64,000 bases of DNA from JBDSKH01 sp035556655 (GTDB taxonomy: Bacteria; Actinomycetota; Actinomycetes; Actinomycetales; Microbacteriaceae): the NCBI GenBank assembly GCA_035556655.1, contig DATMFW010000026.1, forward strand, positions 11,717 to 75,716, given 5' to 3'. The notes under the pieces are model-generated. The model worked only from the letters and a program-made list of their open reading frames with translations, searched no databases and was not told the DNA's origin. Shown here piece after piece: positions 53,721 to 64,000 of the stretch (position 1 is its first letter; each line of letters starts with the position of its first letter). Both the position numbers and the translations under genes were made by a program.

Positions 53721-53912
53721 ATGCCATGGATCGATCAGCGTGATGTGACGGTGCAGCACCTGGCTCTGGCCGACGAGGCGATCGGGCGGGTTGCGGCGGA
53801 TGCGAACGTGTCGCCCGATGTCGTGACGGCGTTGCGGGAGTTGCGTGCGGCATCCGTCGCGCTCGCGCGGCTGGCGGGCGCGCCGGTGCCCGAGGAGGAC
53901 GCGGGACGCTGA
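53721..53912 (+). CDS. Uncharacterised 63-aa protein
   Basis: A small, probably all-helical protein of 63 residues (MPWIDQRDVTVQHLALADEA at its start, then Ala-rich helices). It lacks a signal or membrane segment. The start codon lies 6 nt after TAGGGT, so it may be leaderless. It is followed by a decayed intergenic repeat and a convergent DUF222 gene. I do not recognise it. Confidence 0.5.
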   Translation: MPWIDQRDVTVQHLALADEAIGRVAADANVSPDVVTALRELRAASVALARLAGAPVPEEDAGR

Positions 53913-53917
53913 GGGCT

Positions 53918-53952
53918 GTTCTGCAGGACGGCTGACGCGCGAGTATCAGAAC
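53918..53952. repeat. Decayed copy of the 17055-type palindromic repeat
   Basis: GTTCTGCAGGACG (53918-53930) matches the left part of the element at 17055-17155. The right arm survives only as TATCAGAAC (53944-53952). The end of the DUF222 gene lies within it. Confidence 0.5.
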
Positions 53953-55214
53953 GGCGGCGGATCGGAGGCGCGCTCGTGCCCCGTCGGACTCGTCCAGGCG
54001 AGTTGCCGTCGACCGGGACTGTGTGCCGCCCGCACCTTCCACCGGGTCTGATGCTTCAAGCGGTGATGGTTGCGGCAGAGGTGCGCGAGGTTGGCCGCGC
54101 CGGTCGGGCCGCCGTACTGGTGGTCGACGGTGTGGTCGAGGTCGCTCGTCCGCGCCGAGCGGCCACAGCCCGGGAAGGCGCAGGCCTGGTCGGTGATCTC
54201 GAGCCAGCGCTTGAGGTCGGCCGGAGGACGGTAGCCCGCGCGGTCGATGTCGAGCAGCGCGCTCGTCACCGGATGGGTGAGCAGTCGCGTGAACGAGGGA
54301 GCGTGCGCGGCGAGGCGTCGCGCGGTGTCGGCGTCGATGGGGCCGTAGCCGTCGAGGGTCGCGGGCTCGTCGCTGCTGCCGAGCAGAGTCAGCACGGGCA
54401 CGGTGACGGCGACCGTGACCCGCGGACCGGAGCCCGGTTCGCCGGAAAGCAGGGCCGCCGCCACGTCTGACCGGATCTGCGGGAGCGTCCGCAGTTCACC
54501 GGGCGCCTCCGCGATCGAGCGCGCTGCGGCGTCGACGTGGGCGAAGGCGAGCTGCGCCTGGTCGGCCGGGAGCCTCATCGAGAGATACGCCATGCCGTCG
54601 ATGTCGTTCTCGAGCCAGACGCCGCGGGTCTCGCGTGCCGCCCGCGTGCGTTCAGCCAAGGCCACCGAGTGCACCCGCTCACGGAGGACCCGGGCACGCG
54701 CGCGGAACCGCGCGGGCGCCTGCCCCGCGATCTCGCACAGCAGCGCATCGAACCGGGCATCGAGCACGGAGGCGCCCGGCTGCGGGTCCGCGGGCAGCGA
54801 GCGCACGAGTTCTGCCGCGCACCGGGCGTTGGCGACATTCACCTCGCCTTCGCGGAATCGTGCCCAGAGGCCGGGCAGGCGTCGGCGCAGAGTCGCGGCG
54901 TCGTGCGCCTGCGACCGCACGGAGTTCTCTGAGAGGCCGAGCCGCACCGCCAGATCGGCAGCGGCTGCGCGCTCGGCGAACTCGATGCGCTCAGCGTCGC
55001 GCATGGGCAGGAGTGGATCGACGAACACCTCGGGCGCGTCCCGCGCCTCGTCGAGCACATCGGCGAAGGAGGCCCACTGCTCAGCACTCAGCCGGTTGAT
55101 CGCCTCGTGCGCGACCTCGGCCCGCGCCACGCCGAACTCGATGCGCACATCGGGGCGCCTCGGGTCGTCGCCGTGGCACCACGCGTCGGAGAACGCGGGG
55201 TCGAAGCTGGTCAT
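53946..55214 (-). CDS. DUF222/HNH endonuclease-domain protein (13E12-repeat family)
   Basis: A 422-residue protein. The N-terminal two thirds are DUF222 (for example RLGLSENSVRSQAHDAATLR and LRTLPQIRSDVAAALL). The C-terminus has a zinc-type HNH nuclease: CAFPGCG, then SDLDHTVDHQYGGPT with the catalytic His, and LAHLCRNHHRLKH. These proteins occur in many copies in actinobacteria and are of unknown role, possibly mobile. The ATG has ATGAGGT just upstream. No intein or group I intron is attached. Confidence 0.9.
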   Translation of the reverse strand: MTSFDPAFSDAWCHGDDPRRPDVRIEFGVARAEVAHEAINRLSAEQWASFADVLDEARDAPEVFVDPLLPMRDAERIEFAERAAAADLAVRLGLSENSVRSQAHDAATLRRRLPGLWARFREGEVNVANARCAAELVRSLPADPQPGASVLDARFDALLCEIAGQAPARFRARARVLRERVHSVALAERTRAARETRGVWLENDIDGMAYLSMRLPADQAQLAFAHVDAAARSIAEAPGELRTLPQIRSDVAAALLSGEPGSGPRVTVAVTVPVLTLLGSSDEPATLDGYGPIDADTARRLAAHAPSFTRLLTHPVTSALLDIDRAGYRPPADLKRWLEITDQACAFPGCGRSARTSDLDHTVDHQYGGPTGAANLAHLCRNHHRLKHQTRWKVRAAHSPGRRQLAWTSPTGHERASDPPPF

Positions 55215-55313
55215 ACCTCATTTATTCCATGAGCCACCGACACGCGGTGACGCATCCGGTGGATTCGTGGGCGGCATCCGAACGCGTGCCATGGGGAGGA
55301 CGAGAATGTCCGC

Positions 55314-56040
55314 ATGAGCCGGACCCGAGCGACCGCGGCGCTCATCATCGCCGTCCTGCTCGCCGGCGCAGTCGCGGGCTACGGGACGTCCCGGCTGATC
55401 CCCTCGCGCACGACCCAGCTCGCGGGCGAGATCGTCCAGCGGGTGGAGACCGACGAGCGCATCGTCGCTCTCACCTTCGACGACGGCCCGACCGACGCCG
55501 ACGCCGACGCGGTGCTCGAGGCGCTCGCCCGCCGCGGGGTGGTCGCCACCTTCTATCTCAACGGCCAGGACATCGACGACAACCCGGATGCCGTGGCCGC
55601 CATCATCGCGGCCGGCCACGAACTCGGCAACCACACCTGGAGCCACCGGTCGATGGCGTTCGTCACGCTCGACACCGTGGTCGACGAGGTCGAATCGACG
55701 GACGCGGCGATCCGGGCCGCCGGATACGACGGCCCGATCACCTTCCGTCCGCCGTTCGGGAACAAGCTGCTGACCCTGCCGCTGTATCTGGCGCACCACG
55801 ACCGCGTCACCGTCACCTGGGACGTCTCGGCGGAGGACTTCTCCGGCGCGCGCCAATCCGGTGCCGACATCGCGGAGGGCACGGTGGCGACGACCTCGCC
55901 GGGATCGATCATCCTGCTGCACCCCTGGTTCGGGCGCACCGCGTCGCAGCAGGCGATCAGCGAGATCATCGATCGGCTGCAGGCGGACGGTTACCGCTTC
56001 GTCACGGTGTCGGAGCTGATCGGCCGGGAGGCGTCGGGCC

Positions 56041-56051
<11 letters not shown>
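55314..56051 (+). CDS. Polysaccharide deacetylase (NodB/CE4)
   Basis: A 245-residue exported enzyme with an N-terminal membrane anchor or signal (TRATAALIIAVLLAGAVAGYG). CE4 motif 1 TFDDGPTDA starts near residue 54. Motif 2 NHTWSH (near 105-110) supplies the two metal His, and RPPFGN is motif 3. IILLHPWFG carries the late catalytic His. It likely removes N-acetyl groups from peptidoglycan or another surface glycan outside the membrane. It is convergent with ychF, overlapping by 11 nt. Confidence 0.9.
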
Positions 56052-57114
<1,063 letters not shown>

Positions 57115-58018
57115 GGGCCAAAGCCTACGGGCGCCGCAGCGTACCGGCGCGTCACGAGCAGCATCGCGACGGGGATCGCGACGGCGACCACCCCGAGCAC
57201 GACGGGCGTGGCCGCGCCGGAATACCACAGCGCATCCCCGATCAGCAGCACCAGCCACGGCGCCGACGCGGCGATCACCCCGACCGCGTCGATGCGCCGC
57301 CCGAGGACCGAGAACACCACCGCCACCACGAGGAGGATCCCGGCCGGCAGCGGGCTCGCGATCATGTCGATGACCCCGCCGCGCGGAAAGTACGTGCCCG
57401 CGAAGGGGCCGAGAAACGCCGCCCAGGATGCGAAGGCCGCCACCGTGATCGCCGCGCCCGCCGGCACCCAGGCTCGCGGCGCGCGGCCGATGCACGCGAG
57501 AAGCGCGAGCACCCCCAGCATCACGAGCGCGAACAGCGAGGGTCGCAGCAGGAAGGACACGTCGGTGGCGAGCAGGGCGATCGCACTCGCCGGCAGGCTG
57601 GCAACGAGCAGCACCCGGCAGAGCACAACGGCGCCGAGCACGCTCGCCAGCGCCGCGAGCAGCCACAGACCGGGGTGGATCAGGATCTGCCACACCAGAG
57701 CGTCGGGCACGGGCTCGGCCGGGGATCCCTGGGAGTTCCACGGCGCCCAGAGCTGGCCGGTGATGAGCACCAGGGCGAGGCCGGCCCCCGCGCCGAGCGA
57801 CACCCCGGCGACCCGGTCGCGGATCGGTCCGGACAGGATGAGGTCGGCATAGGCGGCCCGGCCCGCGCGGCGCAGGTCGCGCAGCTCGCCGGGAGCGGGC
57901 ACGGAGCGCCCCTCGGCATCGGCCTGATCGAGAAGCGTGCCGAGCACGACCTCGCCGTTGGCACGACGCCAGGCGCGCGGGTAGCGACGCAGCACTCGGC
58001 GGTACGCGGCCTCGAGCG

Positions 58019-58351
58019 TCATCGCGCCACCGCCGGAGTCGCGGCGCGGAGCCGGTCGAGCGTGCGGCGGGCGGCCGCCGCCCGGCGCTGCGCCTCGCCC
58101 TGCAGGGCCGCCACACCGTCGTCGGTGAGGCCGACGTACCTGCGGCGCCGACCGCCTACCACTTCTTCTCCGGTGGTGTGCACGAGACCTTCGGCGCTCA
58201 GGCGATCCAGCGCGGCATACAGGGTGCCGGCCTGCAGACGCACGCGGCCCTCGGACTGACCTTCCGCATCCACGATGATCGCGTACCCGTGCTTCGGGCC
58301 GTCGGCCAGCGCCGACAGGATGAGGAAGGTCGGCTCGCGCATCTCGCTCAT
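58019..58351 (-). CDS. PadR-family transcriptional regulator
   Basis: A 110-residue winged-helix regulator. MREPTFLILSALADGPKHGY and LQAGTLYAALDRLSAEGLVH match PadR helices 1-4, and RRRRYVGLTDDGVAAL the wing. It lacks a long C-terminal dimerisation arm (subfamily 2 size). TATAGT stands 6 nt before the ATG on the minus strand. It probably represses its own operon with the membrane protein. Confidence 0.9.
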   Translation of the reverse strand: MSEMREPTFLILSALADGPKHGYAIIVDAEGQSEGRVRLQAGTLYAALDRLSAEGLVHTTGEEVVGGRRRRYVGLTDDGVAALQGEAQRRAAAARRTLDRLRAATPAVAR

Positions 58352-58357
58352 GTCATC

Positions 58358-58386
58358 ACTATATGCAGATCAGTTGACTATGTAAA
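58358..58386 (-). promoter_or_regulatory. padR promoter and possible PadR operator
   Basis: TATAGT (complement of 58358-58363) stands 6 nt before the padR ATG. The AT-rich stretch CATAGTCAACTGATCTGCAT upstream repeats CAT-AGT units and could be a PadR site. Confidence 0.4.
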
Positions 58387-58429
58387 GGGTCACGATCCGA
58401 TTACATCGCGTCGCGACACGCCCGGGATG

Positions 58430-58459
58430 TTGCACCCGCCCCTCCCGCTTCACTAACGT
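58430..58459 (+). promoter_or_regulatory. Promoter of the leader-peptide transcript
   Basis: TTGCAC (58430-58435) and TAACGT (58454-58459) are 18 nt apart. The transcript would carry a short leader ORF at 58501 and then the 89-aa gene. Between padR (58351) and 58732 there are 380 nt with no conventional gene, filled by this promoter and leader. Confidence 0.5.
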
Positions 58460-58500
58460 GGCCGAGCACTCATTCACGCCGACCAGAAAGGAGCCGACCG

Positions 58501-58569
58501 ATGTTGAACCTCACCATGATCCCCACGCGCGCCGGCTTCGGCGGCGTCTGCTCCGTCACGGACCGGTAG
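58501..58569 (+). CDS. Possible 22-aa leader peptide
   Basis: A short ORF, MLNLTMIPTRAGFGGVCSVT plus two codons, preceded by AAAGGAG 6 nt before the ATG, among the better ribosome sites here. It ends 162 nt before the 89-aa gene. The intervening RNA can form several GC hairpins (for example GGCCCG-AACTC-CGGGCC). It has no run of one amino acid that would mark a classical attenuator, so its role is open. Confidence 0.35.
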   Translation: MLNLTMIPTRAGFGGVCSVTDR

Positions 58570-58731
58570 AGCGTTTCTGCGCCGCCGTCCCTGACGGTGG
58601 CGACGCTCTCGAAGCCGGCCCGAACTCCGGGCCACCGCCCCGTCCGCGACCCAGCACCCGCCCGACCGGCGGGAAGCAGGTGGTCGATCACCGGTACCAC
58701 CACCGATCTCTCACGAAGAGGACGCTTCACC

Positions 58732-59001
58732 ATGAACGCAACACTGACGCGCGAGACGCGTCACCCGCTCCAACCCGCACACACCGCGCAGCCCGTGCGT
58801 CGCGTCGGCCTCGTCGACCGCGCCGCGCTGCACCTCGGTGTGGCCCTGATCAAGTTCGGCCGCCGGCCGGTGCTCGCCTCGTACGAGCGTCGCGCCAACC
58901 TGCTCGAGCGCGCGCTGGCTCACGCCGCGCGCGACGCGCGAGTCGCAGCCGAGCGCGACCGGGCAGTGCTGAACTACAGCCAGCTCACCCTGGTGCGCTG
59001 A
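58732..59001 (+). CDS. Uncharacterised 89-aa protein
   Basis: An 89-residue basic protein with MNATLTRETRHPLQPAHTAQ at the start, a short hydrophobic stretch (LVDRAALHLGVALIKFG) and an Arg/Ala-rich helix. GAAGAGG lies 7 nt before the ATG. I do not recognise it. It ends before a strong GC hairpin and the exonuclease gene. Confidence 0.6.
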   Translation: MNATLTRETRHPLQPAHTAQPVRRVGLVDRAALHLGVALIKFGRRPVLASYERRANLLERALAHAARDARVAAERDRAVLNYSQLTLVR

Positions 59002-59030
59002 TGTCCGGGCCGCACGCCCGGGGAACACGA

Positions 59031-59061
59031 GGTGGCTCGCCGTCCACTACGGCGAGCCACC
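59031..59061 (+). terminator. GC hairpin after the 89-aa gene
   Basis: GGTGGCTCGCCGT (59031-59043) pairs perfectly with 59049-59061 around CCACT. No T-run follows. It lies between two same-strand genes and is a likely terminator. Confidence 0.55.
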
Positions 59062-59097
59062 CGCCCAGCGTCGGTACCCCGTGTCAGAGTGAGGCAC

Positions 59098-59688
59098 GTG
59101 CCGCTCGACTTCACCGCCATCGACTTCGAAACGGCCAACGGCTCCCCCGCCAGCGCCTGCTCGGTCGGCCTGGTGAAGGTGCGTGACGGCCAGGTCGTCG
59201 ATCGCATCGGCTGGTTCATCCAGCCGCCCCTCGGGCACGACCACTTCGTCGAGTGGAACACCCGCATCCACGGCATCACCGCCGACATGGTGCTCGATGC
59301 CCCCACCTGGGTCGACCAGCTCACCGACCTGCAGACCTACATCGACGGCGACACCCTGGTCGCCCACAACGCCGGATTCGACATGGGCGTCATGAAATCG
59401 GCCTGCGTCGCGACCGGGCTCGCCGTGCCCGCGTACTCCTATATGTGCAGCCTGCAGATCGCCCGGCACACCTATCACCTCGACAGCTACCGGCTGCCCG
59501 TCGTCGCGATGGCCGCCGGGTTCGAGGACTTCCCCCACCACGACGCCGTCGCCGACGCCGAGGCTTGCGCCGCGATCATGATCCACGCTGCCGACCGGTA
59601 CGGCGCGGTCGACCTCGCCGAGCTCGGTGAGCACGCCGGGGTGCGCATCAGCAGCACGATCCCGCCCGCCGCGGCCGCCGCATCCTGA
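59098..59688 (+). CDS. DnaQ-like 3-prime-5-prime exonuclease
   Basis: A 196-residue DEDDh exonuclease. ExoI is FTAIDFETANG (Asp and Glu), ExoII VAHNAGFDMGVMK (Asp), and ExoIII HHDAVADAEACA with the His and Asp. It resembles the stand-alone DNA polymerase III epsilon-like domain rather than full DnaQ. The GTG at 59098 is chosen because the nuclease fold begins 4 residues later; a GAGG lies 5 nt upstream. It may act in repair or small-RNA trimming. Confidence 0.85.
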   Translation: MPLDFTAIDFETANGSPASACSVGLVKVRDGQVVDRIGWFIQPPLGHDHFVEWNTRIHGITADMVLDAPTWVDQLTDLQTYIDGDTLVAHNAGFDMGVMKSACVATGLAVPAYSYMCSLQIARHTYHLDSYRLPVVAMAAGFEDFPHHDAVADAEACAAIMIHAADRYGAVDLAELGEHAGVRISSTIPPAAAAAS

Positions 59689-59728
59689 CCCACCCGCCGG
59701 TCCGGCACGCAAACGGGGCCAACCCGGA

Positions 59729-59758
59729 CATCCGGGGCCTGCAGGATGGCCCCGGATG
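59729..59758. terminator. Hairpin between convergent exonuclease and mmsA
   Basis: CATCCGGGGCC (59729-59739) pairs with GGCCCCGGATG (59748-59758) around an 8-nt loop. GGCCCCGGATG is repeated directly downstream near 59768. It is likely a bidirectional terminator. Confidence 0.55.
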
Positions 59759-59793
59759 CCCGAGATGGCCCCGGATGCGGTTGGTGGTAGTCG

Positions 59794-61296
<1,503 letters not shown>

Positions 61297-61370
61297 GCTG
61301 CCTGCTGGTCGATCTGCGATCAAGGGCTAGACCCGCACTCACGATGTGCGAAAACGCAGAACGGCGGCAT

Positions 61371-62273
61371 CTAGGGCAGAAGCTCGTCGTGCCGGCCGCG
61401 CACCTCGGCCACCAGCGCCGCCCGCACCGCCTCGACAGCCGCCGACCCGCGGCTCTCGGGACGCATCGACAGCGAGAACTGCAGCCGGAACTCGACCTCC
61501 TGCGGAAGCACCGACACCAGGTCGGCATCGTCGTGCGCCGCGAACGCATGCAGCAGCCCGATCCCGGCGCCGCGACGCGTCGCCTCGAGCTGGGCCGCGA
61601 CGTTCGTCGAGGCGAACGAGACCCGCATCCCGCCGAGCAGCGGCGCCAGATCGAGTTCGCGCACGCTGAGCAGGGCGTCGACGTAATAGACGAGCGCGTG
61701 CTCGCGCAGATCGTCGAGCGTGCGGATCGGCGCGTGCACCCGGAGGTAGTCCCGCGAGGCGTACAGCCGGATCGAGTACTCCGCCAGCGGCTCGGACAGC
61801 AGCCGCGAGGTCGCCGCGGCCCCCACCGTGACCGCGAGATCGTACCCGGCGCCGCGCAGGCTGAGCGGCCGGGTCGAGGTGACCAGCTCGACCGACACGT
61901 CCGGATGCTCGCCGCACACCCGCGCCAGAGCCGGCGTGGCGAAGGCCACCCCGAACCCCTCCGGCGCGACGACGCGCACCGATCCGCGGATGCCGTCGGC
62001 ACCTCCCGCCGAGACGCGAAGCACCTGCTCGACCACGCCCTCGATGCCCGCCGCCTCGGCGGCCACCTGCCGGCCGAGCTCGGTGAGCTCCCAGCCGTCG
62101 GCGCCGCGGTCGAGCAGCCGGGCGCCGAGATCCCGCTCGAGCCGGTCGATGCGCCGGCGCACCGTCGTGTGGTCGAGGCCCAGAGCCGCCGCCGCCGAGA
62201 CCAGCCTCCCGGCGCGCGCGACCGCGAGCAACACACGCAGGTCGTCGACATGGAGGTCGTCGGAGGGGGGCAT
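61371..62273 (-). CDS. LysR-family transcriptional regulator
   Basis: A 300-residue LysR regulator. The winged helix is at residues 8-65 (HVDDLRVLLAVARAGRLVSA, then GLDHTTVRRRIDRLERDLGA). An effector domain follows from about residue 90. The ATG lies 6 nt after TAACGT on the minus strand, so it may be leaderless. It is upstream of mmsA on the same strand and divergent from rmuC. Control of mmsA is the simplest guess. Confidence 0.9.
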   Translation of the reverse strand: MPPSDDLHVDDLRVLLAVARAGRLVSAAAALGLDHTTVRRRIDRLERDLGARLLDRGADGWELTELGRQVAAEAAGIEGVVEQVLRVSAGGADGIRGSVRVVAPEGFGVAFATPALARVCGEHPDVSVELVTSTRPLSLRGAGYDLAVTVGAAATSRLLSEPLAEYSIRLYASRDYLRVHAPIRTLDDLREHALVYYVDALLSVRELDLAPLLGGMRVSFASTNVAAQLEATRRGAGIGLLHAFAAHDDADLVSVLPQEVEFRLQFSLSMRPESRGSAAVEAVRAALVAEVRGRHDELLP

Positions 62274-62279
62274 GAGGTC

Positions 62280-62329
62280 ACGTTAGCCCGGCGAGGCGCG
62301 AGGACGATGTCCGAGGCCCTTGCGACACT
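62280..62329. promoter_or_regulatory. Divergent leaderless promoters of lysR and rmuC
   Basis: TAACGT (complement of 62280-62285) is 6 nt before the lysR ATG. GACACT (62324-62329) is 7 nt before the rmuC ATG. Confidence 0.45.
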
Positions 62330-62336
62330 TTCCGAC

Positions 62337-63692
62337 ATGGATGCTGTGGCCCTTCTTCTCGGAACCGCCGTCGGGCTCGTGGTCGGCGGCATCATCGGCG
62401 CGCTCGTGGTCCGGGTGCGCGGGGCACGGCACGCGGTGGATGCGGACCCGGCCGTCCTCGAGGCCCGTCACGCCGCCGCGCTGGCCGAGCTGCGATCCGA
62501 GCTCGGCAGTCAGCTCGCCGCCGCGCAGGCGAGCGTCGGCGGTCTGCGCGAGCAGCTGCTCGCCGCCCAGCAGCAGTACGCGGCCCTCGACGAGCGCGTG
62601 CGGCAGGAGGCCCGCGCCGAGAACAAGGTGCTCGAGGTGCTGCATCCGGTGCAAGAGACCCTGCGCACCATGCAGGCGAAGGTCACCGAGCTCGAGACGC
62701 AGCGCAGCCAGCAGCACGGCGAGCTCGCGCAGCAGCTGAAGGCGGCCGCCGAATCCGAGGAGCGCCTGCGCGCCACAGCCGAGTCGCTGTCCTCCGCGCT
62801 GCGCAACAACGCCACCCGCGGCGTCTGGGGCGAGACCCAGTTGCGCGCCGTCGTCGAGTCGGCGGGCATGCTCGAGCACGTCAACTTCGACGTGCAGACC
62901 AGCATCCAGATCGAAGGGCGGGCCGCCCGGCCCGACATGGTCGTGCACCTGCCCGGCGGCAAGAGCATCGCCGTCGACGCGAAGGTGCCGTTCACCTCCT
63001 ACCTCGAGGCCTCCGAGATCCCCCTGACGGCGACCCCCGCCGAACTCGCCCGGCGGGATGAGCTCATGAAGAAGCACGTCAAGGCGGTGCGCGACCACAT
63101 CACGACACTGGGGGCGCGCAGCTACTGGGAGGGCCTGGACTCCAGCCCCGAGATGGTCGTCGCGTTCATCCCGAGCGAATCGCTGCTGTCGGCCGCGCTC
63201 GAGGCCGACCGCACGATCATGGACTTCGCGTTCAGCAAGCACGTCGCCCTCGCCTCGCCGGTCACGCTGTTCTCGGTGCTCAAGGCCGTCGCGGTCAGCT
63301 GGCGCCACGAGGCGGTGACGAGCGAGGCCAAGGCCCTGTTCGACGTGAGCCGTGAACTGTACGGCCGGCTCACCACCCTCGCCACCCATGTCGACAAGCT
63401 CGGCCGGTCGATCGAGCGCAGCGTCAAGGACTACAACACCTTCGTCGGCTCGCTCGAGCGCCAGGTGCTGCCGTCGGCACGCCGGCTCAGCCAGCTCGAC
63501 GAGTCGAAGGTGCTGCCGGCCCTCACCGAGATCGAGGAGGACACCCGCGAGGTCAGCTCGTCCGATCTGACGACGGTGCTCGACGAGTTCGCCGCGCTCG
63601 ACGAACTCGGCGCCGGGCGCGTCGAACTCGATCTGGGTCTCGCGAGCCCGCCGGCGCCGCCGGCCGCGGCGAAGAAGCCGAAGAGCGCCTAG
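62337..63692 (+). CDS. rmuC: DNA recombination protein RmuC homologue
   Basis: A 451-residue protein. An N-terminal membrane helix (VALLLGTAVGLVVGGIIGAL) precedes a long coiled coil to about residue 155. The RmuC nuclease-like core starts with RGVWGETQLRAVVESAGMLE and has KSIAVDAKVPFTSYLEA and SPEMVVAFIPSESLLSAALE. It limits DNA inversions in E. coli. The ATG at 62337 is used because upstream codons overlap the divergent lysR gene. Its stop overlaps a convergent ABC gene by 4 nt. Confidence 0.92.
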   Translation: MDAVALLLGTAVGLVVGGIIGALVVRVRGARHAVDADPAVLEARHAAALAELRSELGSQLAAAQASVGGLREQLLAAQQQYAALDERVRQEARAENKVLEVLHPVQETLRTMQAKVTELETQRSQQHGELAQQLKAAAESEERLRATAESLSSALRNNATRGVWGETQLRAVVESAGMLEHVNFDVQTSIQIEGRAARPDMVVHLPGGKSIAVDAKVPFTSYLEASEIPLTATPAELARRDELMKKHVKAVRDHITTLGARSYWEGLDSSPEMVVAFIPSESLLSAALEADRTIMDFAFSKHVALASPVTLFSVLKAVAVSWRHEAVTSEAKALFDVSRELYGRLTTLATHVDKLGRSIERSVKDYNTFVGSLERQVLPSARRLSQLDESKVLPALTEIEEDTREVSSSDLTTVLDEFAALDELGAGRVELDLGLASPPAPPAAAKKPKSA

Positions 63693-64000
63693 CTCTCGGC
63701 GCCGTCCTCGGCGAGCTCCTCCCGCACGATGGCGGCCGCCGCCGGCGGGGCTCCCGCGCCGACGCCCACGGGTACCGGGATCGCGGGTACCTCCTCGGCC
63801 GTCGGGGCCGCGAACTGCGCCTCGTACAGCCGCGCGTAGGCGCCGTCCTGCGCCAGCAGCTGCTCGTGCGTGCCCTGCTCGACGATCGAGCCCGCCTCCA
63901 TCACCAGGATGAGGTCGGCGTCGCGGATCGTGGAGAGCCGGTGCGCGATGACGAAGCTCGTGCGGTCCTTGCGCAGCGCGCTCATCGCCCGCTGCACGAG
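63689..64000 (-). CDS. ABC exporter ATPase C-terminus (partial)
   Basis: The last about 103 residues of an ABC transporter that continues past the window edge. SFVIAHRLSTIRDADLILVM is the H-loop region, and EAGSIVEQGTHEQLLAQDGA is typical of fused exporter (ABCB/MsbA-like) proteins. A Pro/Ala/Glu-rich tail ends the protein. Substrate and full architecture cannot be judged here. Confidence 0.85.
   Translation of the reverse strand, partial: LVQRAMSALRKDRTSFVIAHRLSTIRDADLILVMEAGSIVEQGTHEQLLAQDGAYARLYEAQFAAPTAEEVPAIPVPVGVGAGAPPAAAAIVREELAEDGAES

Noticed and set aside
53946..55214. DUF222/HNH protein as an intein, group I homing endonuclease or transposase
   Set aside because: No split host gene, intron or terminal inverted repeats are seen; it is an ordinary free-standing DUF222-HNH gene.
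58470..58733. An 87-codon minus-strand ORF in the leader region
   Set aside because: It has no ribosome site or leaderless box, its ATG merely overlaps the opposite ATG, and the composition is typical of shadows. The plus-strand promoter and leader explain the region better.

Overview
The window looks like chromosome of a high-GC Gram-positive actinobacterium, most likely Microbacteriaceae (Microbacterium or a close relative). Signs are the very high GC content, many GTG starts, frequent 4-nt start/stop overlaps, TANNNT boxes placed 6-7 nt before start codons (leaderless genes), a PIG-V-type mannosyltransferase, a DUF222/HNH protein, DUF3117, a 7Fe-type ferredoxin next to dapC, and a Microbacteriaceae-style intergenic repeat at 21714. 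I saw no rRNA, tRNA, CRISPR array, prophage or transposase.

Layout. 11-4682: an aromatic/indole-type flavoprotein oxygenase cluster (StyA-like monooxygenase, EthD-like protein, divergent AraC regulator, flavin reductase, HpaB-like monooxygenase). 4689-7314: TetR regulator divergent from a DrrAB-type ABC exporter, with a perfect palindromic operator. 7331-11060: a housekeeping block (stress-type membrane protein, MgtE-N/CBS protein, DUF1003 protein, Mrp ATPase). 11057-17044: lipoprotein, 34-aa membrane peptide, LysR regulator and a decarboxylase / GPH transporter / semialdehyde dehydrogenase module. 17169-18404: tatB, O-methyltransferase, DUF3117. 18482-24860: mannosyltransferase, dapE, dapD, citrate synthase, dapC, so most late lysine/diaminopimelate steps are close together. 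24862-28955: ferredoxin and an efeUOB iron-uptake operon behind a DtxR/IdeR-type iron box. 28952-44853: typA and two tandem oligopeptide ABC importers with three binding proteins and a PH-domain protein between them. 45105-46278: DCC-family protein and CPBP protease homologue. 46321-50820: gcvT-gcvH-gcvP under a tandem glycine riboswitch. 50866-59001: a mosaic of small, mostly uncharacterised genes plus DUF222/HNH, polysaccharide deacetylase, ychF and a PadR/membrane-protein pair. 59098-64000: DnaQ-like exonuclease, mmsA with a LysR regulator, rmuC, and the end of an ABC exporter ATPase.

Working together: the first cluster would hydroxylate or epoxidise an aromatic substrate with FADH2 from a shared reductase. 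DapD, DapC and DapE carry out three steps of the succinylase route to meso-diaminopimelate. EfeU/O/B import iron, with EfeB likely exported by Tat. The Opp systems import peptides. The glycine cleavage operon is switched by glycine.

The most unusual feature is regulatory: two divergent gene pairs (dapE/dapD, and 52573/52591) are separated by exactly 17 bp, and a single TANNNTA heptamer appears to serve as -10 element for both strands, giving back-to-back leaderless transcripts. Many other genes here carry the same TANNNT-N6-start signature.
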